Of a stretch of DNA of 64,000 nt, positions 37,472 to 46,180 are shown piece by piece. A program made the position numbers and the translations under genes. This DNA is from Bacilli bacterium. GTDB taxonomy: Bacteria > Bacillota_I > Bacilli_A > RF39 > UBA660. Location: positions 296,852 to 360,851 of the forward strand of contig JAFYYX010000001.1 in assembly GCA_017548925.1 (NCBI GenBank), in the 5' to 3' direction. Below the pieces are notes generated by a model. It was not told where the DNA came from and made no database searches. It was given only the letters and a program-made list of their open reading frames with translations. Each line of letters starts with the position of its first letter. Position 1 is the first letter of the stretch.

Positions 37472-37999
37472 ATGAATAATTTAAGAAATAAGTTTAAGGA
37501 TGACTATCAAACATTAAAAGATTTACCTGATTATGAAAGAGCAGAAGTAATTGCTGAAGAAATGTTTAAAGGAGTAAAAGATAAAGAAGGTAGACCTTAT
37601 ATTGAACATTTACATTTTGTAAGTGAAGCTCAACCTACAGAAAGTGGAAAAATAGTTGGTTTACTTCATGATTTAATTGAAGATACTGATACTACACTTT
37701 TGGAACTTCAAGAAGTAGGATTTAGTGATAAAATTTTATATTCTTTAATACTACTTACAAAAGTAAAGGGTACACCATACTCGGAATATATTGATAAAAT
37801 TTTAGCAAGTGGTGATGAAATAGCTTTAAGAGTTAAAGAAGCAGACATGAGAAATAATATGGACCCAGAAAGAATAGCAAGATTAGCTCCAGAGTATCAA
37901 GAAAAGTTTAACTTAAAATATCCACCACAATATGAAAAAATTAAAAATAAGATAGGAGAAATAGAAAATGATAGACATAAAGTTAATACGAGAAAATAA
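37472..37999 (+). CDS. HD-domain phosphohydrolase (RelA/SpoT hydrolase-like)
   Basis: A 175-residue HD-superfamily protein. Residues about 27-110 give the metal-binding pattern: PYIEHLHFV, LLHDLIEDTDTT (the HD pair plus ED) and ADMRNNMD. This resembles the small MESH1/SpoT-type hydrolase domain acting on (p)ppGpp or related nucleotides. No synthetase domain is present. ATG 37472 is chosen behind AGGAGGG. It overlaps serS by 32 bases and shares its T-box, so it is made when serine-tRNA charging is low, which fits a stringent-response link (inference). Confidence 0.8.
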   Translation: MNNLRNKFKDDYQTLKDLPDYERAEVIAEEMFKGVKDKEGRPYIEHLHFVSEAQPTESGKIVGLLHDLIEDTDTTLLELQEVGFSDKILYSLILLTKVKGTPYSEYIDKILASGDEIALRVKEADMRNNMDPERIARLAPEYQEKFNLKYPPQYEKIKNKIGEIENDRHKVNTRK

Positions 38000-39257
38000 A
38001 GATTTAGTTAAAGAAAACATTAAAAAGAAATTTCAAGATGAAAAACTTCCTTTAGTAGATGAAGTATATGATTTAGATATTAAAGCAAGAGAACTTCAAA
38101 CTGAAGGAGATAATTTAAAAGCTGAAAAAAACAGATTAAGTAAAGAAATTGGTATTTTAATGAAGGATGGCAATACTGCTGGTGCAGATGAAGCAAAAGA
38201 AAAAATTGCTGAAATGACTAACAGAATTAATGAAATAGATAATGAGTTACCAACTATTCAAGAAGATATTAAAGTAAGAATGTATAAAATACCTCAAATT
38301 ATTGATGATACTGTACCACTAGGTAAAGATGATTCAGATAATGTTGAAGTTGAAAGATTTGGAGAACCAAAAGTACCAAACTATGAAATACCATATCATG
38401 CAGATATTATTAATAATTTAAACGGACTAGATAAAGAATCTGCTGGTAGAACATCAGGTGAAGGTTTTTATTTTCTACTAGGTGATATAGCAAGACTACA
38501 TGAAGCAATGATAGCTTATGGTCGTGACTATATGATTGATAAAGGATTTACTTATGCAATTCCACCATTTATGATCAGAAGTGATGTTGTTAATGGTGTT
38601 ATGAGTTTTGCTGAAATGGAAGCTATGATGTATAAAATTGAAAATGAAGATTTATATTTAATTGGTACATCAGAACACTCTATGATTGGTAGATTTAAAG
38701 GTCAAATGTTAAAAGATACAGATTTACCAGTTAATTTAACAGGATATTCTCCTTGTTTTAGAAAAGAAGGTGGAGCTCATGGCCTTGAAGAAAGAGGATT
38801 ATATAGAGTACATCAATTTGAAAAACAAGAAATGATTGTTATTTGTAAACCTGAAGAAGCGATGGATTGGTATAACAAAATGTGGAAATATACTGTTGAA
38901 ATATTTAGAAACATGGATATTCCAGTAAGACAGTTAGAATGCTGTAGTGGAGATTTAGCAGATTTAAAAGTTAAATCTTGCGATATTGAAGCATGGAGTC
39001 CAAGACAAAAGATTTATTTTGAAATTGGATCATGCTCAACACTAGGTGATGCTCAAGCTAGACGTCTAGGTATTAGAGTAAAAGGAGAAGATGGTACATA
39101 CTATCCACATACTTTAAATAATACAGTTGTTGCATCTCCAAGAGGTTTAATTGCTTTAATTGAAAACAATTATAATGAAGATGGAAGCATAAATATTCCA
39201 AAAGTATTACAGCCTTATATGGGTGGAAAAGAAAAAATCGTTCCAGCTAATAAATAA
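37968..39257 (+). CDS. serS: Seryl-tRNA synthetase
   Basis: A 429-residue class II synthetase charging tRNA-Ser. The N-terminal coiled-coil tRNA-binding arm (about 28-100) is followed by the catalytic core with motif 2 (YSPCFRKEGGAHGLEERGLY) and motif 3 (NNTVVASPRGLIALIENN). The family's LIGTSEHSM is also present. Length is normal. The start ATG 37968 lies inside the end of the HD-domain gene, behind AGGAG. Expression is governed by the upstream serine T-box. Confidence 0.97.
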   Translation: MIDIKLIRENKDLVKENIKKKFQDEKLPLVDEVYDLDIKARELQTEGDNLKAEKNRLSKEIGILMKDGNTAGADEAKEKIAEMTNRINEIDNELPTIQEDIKVRMYKIPQIIDDTVPLGKDDSDNVEVERFGEPKVPNYEIPYHADIINNLNGLDKESAGRTSGEGFYFLLGDIARLHEAMIAYGRDYMIDKGFTYAIPPFMIRSDVVNGVMSFAEMEAMMYKIENEDLYLIGTSEHSMIGRFKGQMLKDTDLPVNLTGYSPCFRKEGGAHGLEERGLYRVHQFEKQEMIVICKPEEAMDWYNKMWKYTVEIFRNMDIPVRQLECCSGDLADLKVKSCDIEAWSPRQKIYFEIGSCSTLGDAQARRLGIRVKGEDGTYYPHTLNNTVVASPRGLIALIENNYNEDGSINIPKVLQPYMGGKEKIVPANK

Positions 39258-39285
39258 AGTGTTATTTTATATAACACTTTTTTTA
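39256..39285 (+). terminator. Terminator after serS
   Basis: AAAGTGTTAT (39256-39265) pairs with ATAACACTTT (39271-39280), followed by Ts. Confidence 0.9.
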
Positions 39286-39342
39286 TTTACTAAAAAAATA
39301 TAAGTGTTATAATTTCATTGTATATAGTATGGAGCATTATTT

Positions 39343-40647
39343 ATGAAAAGTAGACGTAGTAGTAAGAAAATGATTTTAAAACTTACAATTATTACTTTCA
39401 TTATAACTATTCTTGCAGGAGTAGCTTTTTATGGTGCTTATATGTATTATGATAAAGTTTATTTAGAAAAAACATCTAAAATAAAAATTACTCTTAACGG
39501 TGATAAAAATATTGAACTTGAACTTAATCAGGAATATGAAGAATTTGGTGCAACAGCTAAGTTTAGAGATAAAGATATTACAAAGAGTATAAAAATATCA
39601 GGTGAAGTAGATAATAAAAAAGTAGGTAGTTATAAAATTAGTTATACTGCAAGTACGAAAAATAAATCTAAAAAAGTTGAAAGAACTATAACTGTTGTTG
39701 ATAAAACTGCTCCTGTAATTAAATTAAAGGGTAATAATCCACTAAGCATGTATCAAAATGAAGAATATAAAGAACCAGGATTTACTGCAACAGATAATTA
39801 TGATGGTGATATAACAAGTAGTGTTACATCAACAAATAATATTGATAAAACTAAACTTGGAACTTATGAAGTAGTTTATAAAGTAGAAGATTCATCAGGA
39901 AATACAGCTGAAGAAAAAAGAACAGTAAAAGTTGTAACAGCATTTAAAACTTTACCAAGTTTAAATGCTAAAGCAACTAAAATAGCAGTATTAAACTATC
40001 ATTTCTTTTATGATGCTAGTAAAAAAGAATATAGTGGTGATGGAAACTTTACAAGTGTTCAAACTTTTGAAGAACAACTTAAATATTTAAAAGATAACAA
40101 TTATAAAACTTTAACAATGGAAGAATTTAGAGCATGGATGTATGGTGAAAGAGATTTACCTGCAAGAAGTGTTTTAATTACTGTTGATGATGGAGGAAGA
40201 GGAACAGGTAGACAAAATGGTAATAAATTAATACCTCTTTTAGAAAAATATGATGCTCATGCAACATTGTTCTTAATATCTGGTTGGTGGAATAAAAGTA
40301 ACTATACTTCATCACACTTAGATATTGAATCTCATACACATGATATGCATACAGGAAACTACTGTAAAGGTGTATCAAGAGGAGCTCAAATGCTATGTTT
40401 AAGTGATGAAGAAGTACTAGCTGATTTAAAAAAATCAATTGAAACTGTTGGAAGTAATACTGCATTTTGTTATCCACTTTATGTTCATAATGATCATACT
40501 ATGGAATTAGTTAAACAAGCTGGATTTAAACTAGCATTTATTGGTGGAGCATCTAAAGCAACTAGATCAACTAATAAATATAAAATACCAAGATATCACA
40601 TGTATAAAACAACAAGTCTAGTTGAATTTAATCATATGATTGCATAA
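39343..40647 (+). CDS. Membrane-anchored polysaccharide deacetylase with Ig-like domains
   Basis: A 434-residue envelope protein. A basic N-terminus and one transmembrane helix (about 12-33) are followed by two bacterial Ig-like/DUF5011 domains (about 45-125 and 125-205; the second has a TAPVIKLKGNNPL opening). The C-terminal domain is a NodB-type deacetylase with ITVDDGG (Asp-Asp) and SHTHDMH (metal histidines). Such enzymes remove N-acetyl groups from peptidoglycan or other wall sugars, often giving lysozyme resistance. It starts at ATG 39343 behind GGAGC. The linked GH25 lysozyme gene at 20420 has a similar Ig-like module. Confidence 0.88.
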   Translation: MKSRRSSKKMILKLTIITFIITILAGVAFYGAYMYYDKVYLEKTSKIKITLNGDKNIELELNQEYEEFGATAKFRDKDITKSIKISGEVDNKKVGSYKISYTASTKNKSKKVERTITVVDKTAPVIKLKGNNPLSMYQNEEYKEPGFTATDNYDGDITSSVTSTNNIDKTKLGTYEVVYKVEDSSGNTAEEKRTVKVVTAFKTLPSLNAKATKIAVLNYHFFYDASKKEYSGDGNFTSVQTFEEQLKYLKDNNYKTLTMEEFRAWMYGERDLPARSVLITVDDGGRGTGRQNGNKLIPLLEKYDAHATLFLISGWWNKSNYTSSHLDIESHTHDMHTGNYCKGVSRGAQMLCLSDEEVLADLKKSIETVGSNTAFCYPLYVHNDHTMELVKQAGFKLAFIGGASKATRSTNKYKIPRYHMYKTTSLVEFNHMIA

Positions 40648-40764
40648 AAATGTAAATATTAGTAAATAAACATATAATTTTTTTACATAATTTTATTGCA
40701 ATAAAGAAATAGTTATTATATAATTTTATATAGAATAGGAAAGAAAGTTCGGAGGAATTTATTT

Positions 40765-41598
40765 ATGAAAAAAGGATTTTTAAAATTATCTGTATTATTT
40801 GTTGCATTATTTGTAGGTATTATTGGAGCTAAAGCTGATATATTTTTCCCATCAGAAGAGCAATGTACAATTGAAACAACAACTGATGAACATCCAAATG
40901 GATCATGTAATTTAAGACTTATGATTACAGATTCATCAACTATTAGTAAAGGATATACATTCGATGTAACAGTTAAAAACCCATCTAATATAGTTAATAA
41001 TGAAGTAACTATTAATCCACAATCAGATTGGACTATTACTACAGAAGTAACTTCATTAAAATTTGATATTACAAGCGGAGTAACACTTACATTTAAATAT
41101 AATGGTGATGCTGATTTAACTGCAGCTAATTCTGGTTTAGTATTTGCAACAGGTACTTACAAAAAAGATGATGCTTATGCTGAAAACTGTGGATTCGGTT
41201 ATGGTAATGTAGTAAAAGCTTGTGAAGTTAGAGAAGCACAAGATGGTACTAAATATTACTTTGGTAAAGATGGAGAACAAACAACTGAAGATCAATACTA
41301 TAAAGATTGTTTCTCATGTAAATATGATGCAGAATCAGGTAAATACTATGGTTTAGATGGTAAAGAAACTGATGAAGCAACTTATAACAAAGAATGTAAA
41401 AATATTTGTAGAAAAGAAAATGGAAAATATTATTGTAAAGACGGAAATGAATGTACTAAAGAAGATTATGATAATGAATGTCCAGAAAATACAAAAACAG
41501 GAGCTTTCTTACCAGTAGCTGGTATTATTGCAGGTGTTGCATTAATCGGTGTATCAACAATAATGGTTAGAAGACAAACTAAACTAAGAAGATTATAA
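40765..41598 (+). CDS. Exported cysteine-repeat surface protein with C-terminal anchor
   Basis: A 277-residue protein with a clear signal peptide (about 1-24, ending in AKA). A beta-rich domain (about 30-130) follows, resembling cohesin-type or surface-exposed modules. Then come three imperfect cysteine repeats built on KYYxGxDGxExxxxxYxxxC (about 165-240), and finally NTKTGAFLPVAGI, a hydrophobic helix and a basic tail. That ending looks like a cell-wall sorting signal, with TKTG in place of LPxTG; no sortase gene is nearby. It starts at ATG 40765 behind GGAGG. The function is unknown. Confidence 0.75.
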   Translation: MKKGFLKLSVLFVALFVGIIGAKADIFFPSEEQCTIETTTDEHPNGSCNLRLMITDSSTISKGYTFDVTVKNPSNIVNNEVTINPQSDWTITTEVTSLKFDITSGVTLTFKYNGDADLTAANSGLVFATGTYKKDDAYAENCGFGYGNVVKACEVREAQDGTKYYFGKDGEQTTEDQYYKDCFSCKYDAESGKYYGLDGKETDEATYNKECKNICRKENGKYYCKDGNECTKEDYDNECPENTKTGAFLPVAGIIAGVALIGVSTIMVRRQTKLRRL

Positions 41599-41607
41599 TA
41601 AATAAAT

Positions 41608-41638
41608 AAAAGAATAAGTATAAACTTATTCTTTTTTT
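41608..41638 (+). terminator. Terminator
   Basis: AAAGAATAAGT pairs with ACTTATTCTTT (41609-41634), followed by Ts. Confidence 0.88.
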
Positions 41639-41677
41639 TATGTTATACTAATTAAGTCTTAAAAAGAGGTGGAAAAT

Positions 41678-43084
41678 ATGAATTTGCCAAATATAAATGA
41701 AGCTCGTAAAAGAACTGATAAAAAAACAGAATATATTTATTTAAATGAAGAATATGATAAATCTGCATTTAAAGGTAAAAAGTATTTTATTAGAACTTAT
41801 GGATGCCAAATGAACGTTCATGATAGTGAAGAAATAGCAGGTCACTTAGAATCAATTGGTTATAAATCAGTAGATTCTATTGAAGAAGCTGACTTAGTTA
41901 TATTAAATACATGTGCAATTAGAGAAAATGCACATGATAAACTATATGGTTTTTTAGGTAGATGTAAACATGTTAAAACATCAACTAATCCTAATTTGAT
42001 AATAGCTATATGTGGATGTATGGCTCAAGAAGAAAATGTTATTAATGAACTTAAAACTAAACATCCATATGTTGATTTGGTTTTTGGAACACATAATATA
42101 TGTGATTTAGAAAAATTGCTTAATAATAAAACTGAAAAACAAAATATTGAAGTATTCTCTTGTGAAGGTAATGTATATGAAAATGTACCTTATAAAAGAG
42201 ATTCTAAATTTAAAGCATGGGTTAATATTCAGTATGGATGTGATAAATTTTGTACTTACTGCATTGTTCCATATACAAGAGGAAAACAAAGAAGTAGAAA
42301 ATCTATAGATATTCTAAAAGAATGCGAAGATCTGGTTAAAAATGGTTATTTAGAAATAACTCTTTTAGGTCAAAATGTTAATGCTTATGGAAAAGACTTA
42401 GATGGTGAAATATCATTTGCTGAACTACTTAAAAAAGTATCTGATACTGGTATTAAAAGATTAAGATTTGTTACATCTCATCCATGGGATTTTACAGACG
42501 AAATGATAGATGTAATTGCAAGTAATGACAATATTATGCCTTATATTCATCTACCACTACAATCTGGATCTGATAGGATTTTAAAGCTTATGGGTAGAAG
42601 ATATACTAAGGAAGAATATATAACTTTATTTAATAAAATTAAAAACAAAGTAAAAGGATGTAGTATTACTACAGATATTATTGTTGGTTTTCCAAATGAA
42701 TCTGATGAAGATTTTAATGAAACACTAGATGTTGTTAATACTTGTAAGTATGATAGTGCTTTTACATTTATTTATTCACCAAGAGAAGGTACTCCTGCAG
42801 CTAAAATAGACGATAAAGTGCCTATGGAAGTAAAAGAAAAAAGACTTCATGAACTTAATGAATTAATTAACAAATATTCTTTAGAAAATAATAAAAAATT
42901 ATTAGATAAAGAAGTTGAAGTTCTAGTTGAAGGTATTAATGAAAAAGACAGTACTAAACTATATGGTTATACTGACACCATGAAACTAGTAAATTTTGAA
43001 GGAACTAAAGATTTAATTGGTACACTAGTTAATGTAACTATTACTGATGCTAAAAGCTTTAGTTTAGATGGTAAATTAAAATAA
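41678..43084 (+). CDS. miaB: tRNA-2-methylthio-N6-dimethylallyladenosine synthase MiaB
   Basis: A 468-residue radical-SAM methylthiotransferase that adds a methylthio group to i6A37 in tRNAs reading UNN codons. An N-terminal UPF0004 domain (RTYGCQMNVHDSE, NTCAIRENA, CGCMAQ) supplies three cysteines for the auxiliary cluster. The radical SAM motif is YGCDKFCTYCIVPYTRG, and a TRAM domain ends the protein. The QMN in the first motif is characteristic of MiaB. ATG 41678 is chosen behind AGAGGTGG. Its substrate maker, MiaA, is not in the window. Confidence 0.95.
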   Translation: MNLPNINEARKRTDKKTEYIYLNEEYDKSAFKGKKYFIRTYGCQMNVHDSEEIAGHLESIGYKSVDSIEEADLVILNTCAIRENAHDKLYGFLGRCKHVKTSTNPNLIIAICGCMAQEENVINELKTKHPYVDLVFGTHNICDLEKLLNNKTEKQNIEVFSCEGNVYENVPYKRDSKFKAWVNIQYGCDKFCTYCIVPYTRGKQRSRKSIDILKECEDLVKNGYLEITLLGQNVNAYGKDLDGEISFAELLKKVSDTGIKRLRFVTSHPWDFTDEMIDVIASNDNIMPYIHLPLQSGSDRILKLMGRRYTKEEYITLFNKIKNKVKGCSITTDIIVGFPNESDEDFNETLDVVNTCKYDSAFTFIYSPREGTPAAKIDDKVPMEVKEKRLHELNELINKYSLENNKKLLDKEVEVLVEGINEKDSTKLYGYTDTMKLVNFEGTKDLIGTLVNVTITDAKSFSLDGKLK

Positions 43085-43101
43085 AATTGGAAGTGATATA
43101 A

Positions 43102-43752
43102 ATGATTAACTTACTTTTTATTCTTGGAAATTTAAGAGAACTAAGTGATGAAGATAAAAATAAATTAAATGAATTACTATTAAATAAAAAAGAAGATTTT
43201 AATAATGATCCAACAAAAACAATAATAAGTGCTATAGATGAAATTATTAAAGCTAAAGATGCAAAAATAATGGAAGAAAAAGAAATTACCGATCCAAGAG
43301 TAATTGAAGTTCTTGATAAAAGAAAAGCATCTCATGATTTATTTTTAAATTACGAATATATTAATTGGATTTGTGACATGATTAAAATCTATAATATTAC
43401 ACTTGATATTCAATTTGCTAATCTTGAAGAAAGAATAAGTTTAATAGATAATTGGTATTTTAAAAAAGTGGATTTATTTTTTGACGGTTTATATGATTAT
43501 GCCGTAAGAAAATTAAGCGATGGAGTAGATTATTTTTATGAAGATGACCGAGTAGTTTATTTATATGTTTCTTACAATAATAATGTATATAAAGTAGCTA
43601 CACATCCAAACTCTGAGTTAGGAACAACATGTTGTTTAGTAAATAATATTACTGATGAAGACGTAATTAATTTTGAAGATGTAAAAGAATATTTTACAAA
43701 GTTAGATAAAGAAGAAAATCCTACAAGAAAAAGAAATAAAGAAGATGAATAA
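43102..43752 (+). CDS. Hypothetical protein downstream of miaB
   Basis: A 216-residue soluble acidic protein that I do not recognise. The first ~65 residues are helical (LNELLLNKKEDF, then AIDEIIKAKDAK). The middle is rich in aromatic residues (YINWICDMIKIYNIT, DNWYFKKVDLFFDG), and the last third is beta-strand rich (DRVVYLYVSYNNNVYKVA). It starts at ATG 43102 after GGAAGTGAT, 17 bases behind miaB, so co-transcription is likely. It ends at a bidirectional terminator. Confidence 0.65.
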   Translation: MINLLFILGNLRELSDEDKNKLNELLLNKKEDFNNDPTKTIISAIDEIIKAKDAKIMEEKEITDPRVIEVLDKRKASHDLFLNYEYINWICDMIKIYNITLDIQFANLEERISLIDNWYFKKVDLFFDGLYDYAVRKLSDGVDYFYEDDRVVYLYVSYNNNVYKVATHPNSELGTTCCLVNNITDEDVINFEDVKEYFTKLDKEENPTRKRNKEDE

Positions 43753-43781
43753 AAAATAGAGTTTAAAAAACTCTATTTTTT
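43752..43781. terminator. Bidirectional terminator
   Basis: AAAATAGAGTTT (43753-43764) pairs with AAACTCTATTTT (43768-43779), with A- and T-runs at either side. It serves both convergent genes. Confidence 0.9.
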
Positions 43782-44378
43782 TCTTTTTAAATATAAAGTA
43801 ATTAAAGCAAGTATACCGGCAAGAACTATTACTAATATTTCATATGATTTATTTAATCGATCTAAATATACATCTAATTTTTTCTTAGTTTTCTTTTTAG
43901 TAGGTTTAACTTCTTCTTTATAGTCTCCCCATATATTTAACTTATTTTCTTTAGCTATTACTTCAAATTTATTAAGTTCACTTGTATATTTATAGTCTCC
44001 ATATAAATATGCTATCTTAGCATAACCTTCTTTAACTAATTCTTTTTGAACCAATATATCATCAGCCCATACCCATGCTAAGATTCTTTCATATTTATCT
44101 TCACTATCAGAATTTTTATCATATTCTAAATATATCTTTTTAGCATTAGTTAATATATTACAAGAAAATTCTTTGGCTTCTAAAGAGTAGGCTTCATTGG
44201 TATCAATTTCTGGAGCATCAACAGCTAAAAATCTAACCTTTTTTTCTTCTTTATTTATTATTATACTAACTGTATCTCCATCAATACATTTACTTAATTT
44301 TACTTCTTCTTTTTTAGCATATACATTAAGTGTAATAATAAATAAAGAAATAATAAATATATATAATATCTTTTTCAT
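43773..44378 (-). CDS. Secreted/membrane-tethered staphylococcal-nuclease-like protein
   Basis: A 201-residue thermonuclease-family protein. A signal peptide (about 1-21) precedes the SNase core with the catalytic pattern CIDGDTV, RFLAVDAPEID (Arg, Asp and Glu of the active site) and YERILAWVW (second Arg), so the active site looks complete. After the core there is a lysine-rich linker (KPTKKKTKKK) and a C-terminal transmembrane helix (about 176-197). This would hold the enzyme on the outer membrane face. It could degrade external DNA or RNA for nutrition or defence (inference). Confidence 0.88.
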   Translation of the reverse strand: MKKILYIFIISLFIITLNVYAKKEEVKLSKCIDGDTVSIIINKEEKKVRFLAVDAPEIDTNEAYSLEAKEFSCNILTNAKKIYLEYDKNSDSEDKYERILAWVWADDILVQKELVKEGYAKIAYLYGDYKYTSELNKFEVIAKENKLNIWGDYKEEVKPTKKKTKKKLDVYLDRLNKSYEILVIVLAGILALITLYLKRKK

Positions 44379-44452
44379 AAATTATCAAATTCTTTCTTAA
44401 GTATTATAACATATATGATATAATACATGCATATTAAGAAGGTGTAATTATA

Positions 44453-44857
44453 ATGTTTAATCCAGAACAAAGTAAAGAGTTAAAAATTTTATCAGGATTA
44501 TTAATTGGTAGTTTTGTATTATTTTTAATAGGTGTAGCTATTGCTATATATTTTATATTTTTAATGCCTATGAATAAAGAAAAGACCACTGCAACAATTA
44601 CTAAAATAGAAAATAGTTCAACTACAGTAGTATATACTGCAGAAGGAAGAACTTATGAAAAAAGGTTTAATGCATATAGTTCTAATTATTATGTTGGCAA
44701 AAAAATAAAAATATACTATAATAAGCAGAAACCTTTTGATTCGCATATATCAAGTTTAAGATTTTTATCTTTAATAGCTCCTGGTATAGGAATTATATTT
44801 ATGGGTGTTGTAGGAATACTATGTATGGTATTTTATAAGAAAAATATAAATATGTAA
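44453..44857 (+). CDS. DUF3592-like membrane protein
   Basis: A 134-residue protein with two transmembrane helices (about 15-38 and 105-128) that bracket a small extracytoplasmic beta domain. The domain has the DUF3592 pattern TATITKIENS, VVYTAEGRTYEKRF, then VGKKIKIYYNKQKP. The function of the family is unknown. It starts at ATG 44453 behind AAGGTG. The next two small genes follow closely (27- and 4-base gaps), so the three may form an operon. Confidence 0.78.
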   Translation: MFNPEQSKELKILSGLLIGSFVLFLIGVAIAIYFIFLMPMNKEKTTATITKIENSSTTVVYTAEGRTYEKRFNAYSSNYYVGKKIKIYYNKQKPFDSHISSLRFLSLIAPGIGIIFMGVVGILCMVFYKKNINM

Positions 44858-44883
44858 TATTTTAAATTAACGGGGGGTTAATT

Positions 44884-45108
44884 ATGAATAATAATGAATT
44901 ATATAAAATTGCTGAACTTATAACAGATAAAACTACTAATTTATGTGATAGGTTAGTTGATAAAGTATGTGAAGTTCATGAAGCAAATAGAGAAAGAGTA
45001 GCAAAAGTTGTTGCTTTTGTACTTGTTAAAACTATACTTAAAAACTATATGTTTAACATGCAAATGTATGAAATTAAACATGGTGAAGAAGATTTAGGTC
45101 AAAGGTGA
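44884..45108 (+). CDS. Small hypothetical protein
   Basis: A 74-residue mostly helical protein of unknown family. A charged N-terminal half (YKIAELITDKTTNLCDRL) is followed by an amphipathic helix (KVVAFVLVKTILKNYMF). It starts at ATG 44884 behind an unusually G-rich GGGGGG ribosome binding site and ends five bases before the next gene, which supports co-translation. Confidence 0.65.
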   Translation: MNNNELYKIAELITDKTTNLCDRLVDKVCEVHEANRERVAKVVAFVLVKTILKNYMFNMQMYEIKHGEEDLGQR

Positions 45109-45112
45109 GATA

Positions 45113-45511
45113 ATGGAAAATAATATGAGAAATAAAATTAATGAAGCGTTAAAGATTGCCAATGAAGAACATTTTGAATCAAAACATAATCTTACTGATC
45201 AAAAAGTTATTAAAAGATTAAATATATTAAAGCCAAAATTTGAAGAACAATTAAAAAAGGAAATCACAAATGATGAGTTTATTAATATGCTTGATTGGTG
45301 TATGAATTTTGATAAGATGCAAATATGGTTACTTAGAAATTCATTTAATCATATTGAAACTACTGAAGAAGAAAATCTTGCTAAATTTTTTGAGCTTACT
45401 ACAGATGAAAGAATATTAGTTATTTATTCTTGCGTAACAAACTCTAATGAGAAAAATCTTGAAGATGTCAGAGCATCATTTCAAAGAAGGATCAAAAAAG
45501 ATGAACAATAA
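45113..45511 (+). CDS. Hypothetical protein
   Basis: A 132-residue, largely helical, acidic protein that I do not recognise. Notable segments are EFINMLDWCMNFDKMQIWLLRN and the late ATFQRR-like end (VRASFQRRIKKDEQ). It starts at ATG 45113, with AAAGGTGAGA just upstream at the end of the preceding gene. It ends at a terminator that also serves the convergent ITPase gene. Confidence 0.65.
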   Translation: MENNMRNKINEALKIANEEHFESKHNLTDQKVIKRLNILKPKFEEQLKKEITNDEFINMLDWCMNFDKMQIWLLRNSFNHIETTEEENLAKFFELTTDERILVIYSCVTNSNEKNLEDVRASFQRRIKKDEQ

Positions 45512-45524
45512 GTTCATCTTTTTT
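45494..45524. terminator. Terminator between convergent genes
   Basis: AAAAAAGATGAAC pairs with GTTCATCTTTTTT around AATAA; A- and T-flanks serve both strands. Confidence 0.88.
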
Positions 45525-46125
45525 AATTTCTTTTTCTTTGATTTTTATATTCATGTACGTACCATTTAATAAATTCATCTGTTGCATTAGTTCTGTCATC
45601 AGGTCTAGTTCTTCTTTCATCATCAGTCATCTCAGCTAAAGTTTTTGTGCAGTTATTAGGAACAAAAACATACCATAAATTAGACCAAGCACGCTTACGA
45701 CTTTGTCCCTTTAATTCATATGTTAAAGATCCATTGCATCTTCCAAAAAATTGATAATATTCTTTTCCATCATAGAATGTTAAACAATCTAGAAAATAAC
45801 AACTTCTGTCATATTCGTTTTTCATTACATCTAGTAGTTTACTAACATCAGTACTAATACCACTTCTTTTTACAAAAGCACCAGGATATCCAGGGTTATT
45901 TGGATATCCATTTATATAAAATCCTGAATCAGCAACAAATACCGGTGTACCTAATATATCATATGCATCTTTTGCTTTAGCTTTAGATATTACTTTTATA
46001 TTATTAATATCTGGTTCATTTAAATCGAATGTAGCATATTCAATATTAATACCATGTCTTTCAAATTTTTCTTTAACTGATACATATTTACCATAATTAC
46101 CAGTTACATATGTTAAGTTTTCCAT
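45523..46125 (-). CDS. HAM1/RdgB-like non-canonical purine NTP pyrophosphatase
   Basis: A 200-residue nucleotide-pool cleaning enzyme that hydrolyses ITP, XTP or dITP to the monophosphate. It opens with YVTGNYGKYVSVKEKF (the family's TGN-x-x-K). The middle has VFVADSGFYING with the catalytic Asp, then a NPGYPGAFVKR segment and a diverged C-terminal MTDDERRTRPDDRTNA. The C-terminal half is less like the E. coli RdgB pattern, so substrate choice may differ. The start is ATG at 46125, behind AAAGGAGATG on the minus strand. Confidence 0.85.
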   Translation of the reverse strand: MENLTYVTGNYGKYVSVKEKFERHGINIEYATFDLNEPDINNIKVISKAKAKDAYDILGTPVFVADSGFYINGYPNNPGYPGAFVKRSGISTDVSKLLDVMKNEYDRSCYFLDCLTFYDGKEYYQFFGRCNGSLTYELKGQSRKRAWSNLWYVFVPNNCTKTLAEMTDDERRTRPDDRTNATDEFIKWYVHEYKNQRKRN

Positions 46126-46180
46126 ACTAAACATCTCCTTTGTTAAATACATAATAACAAAAGTAGAGGAAATATATATG

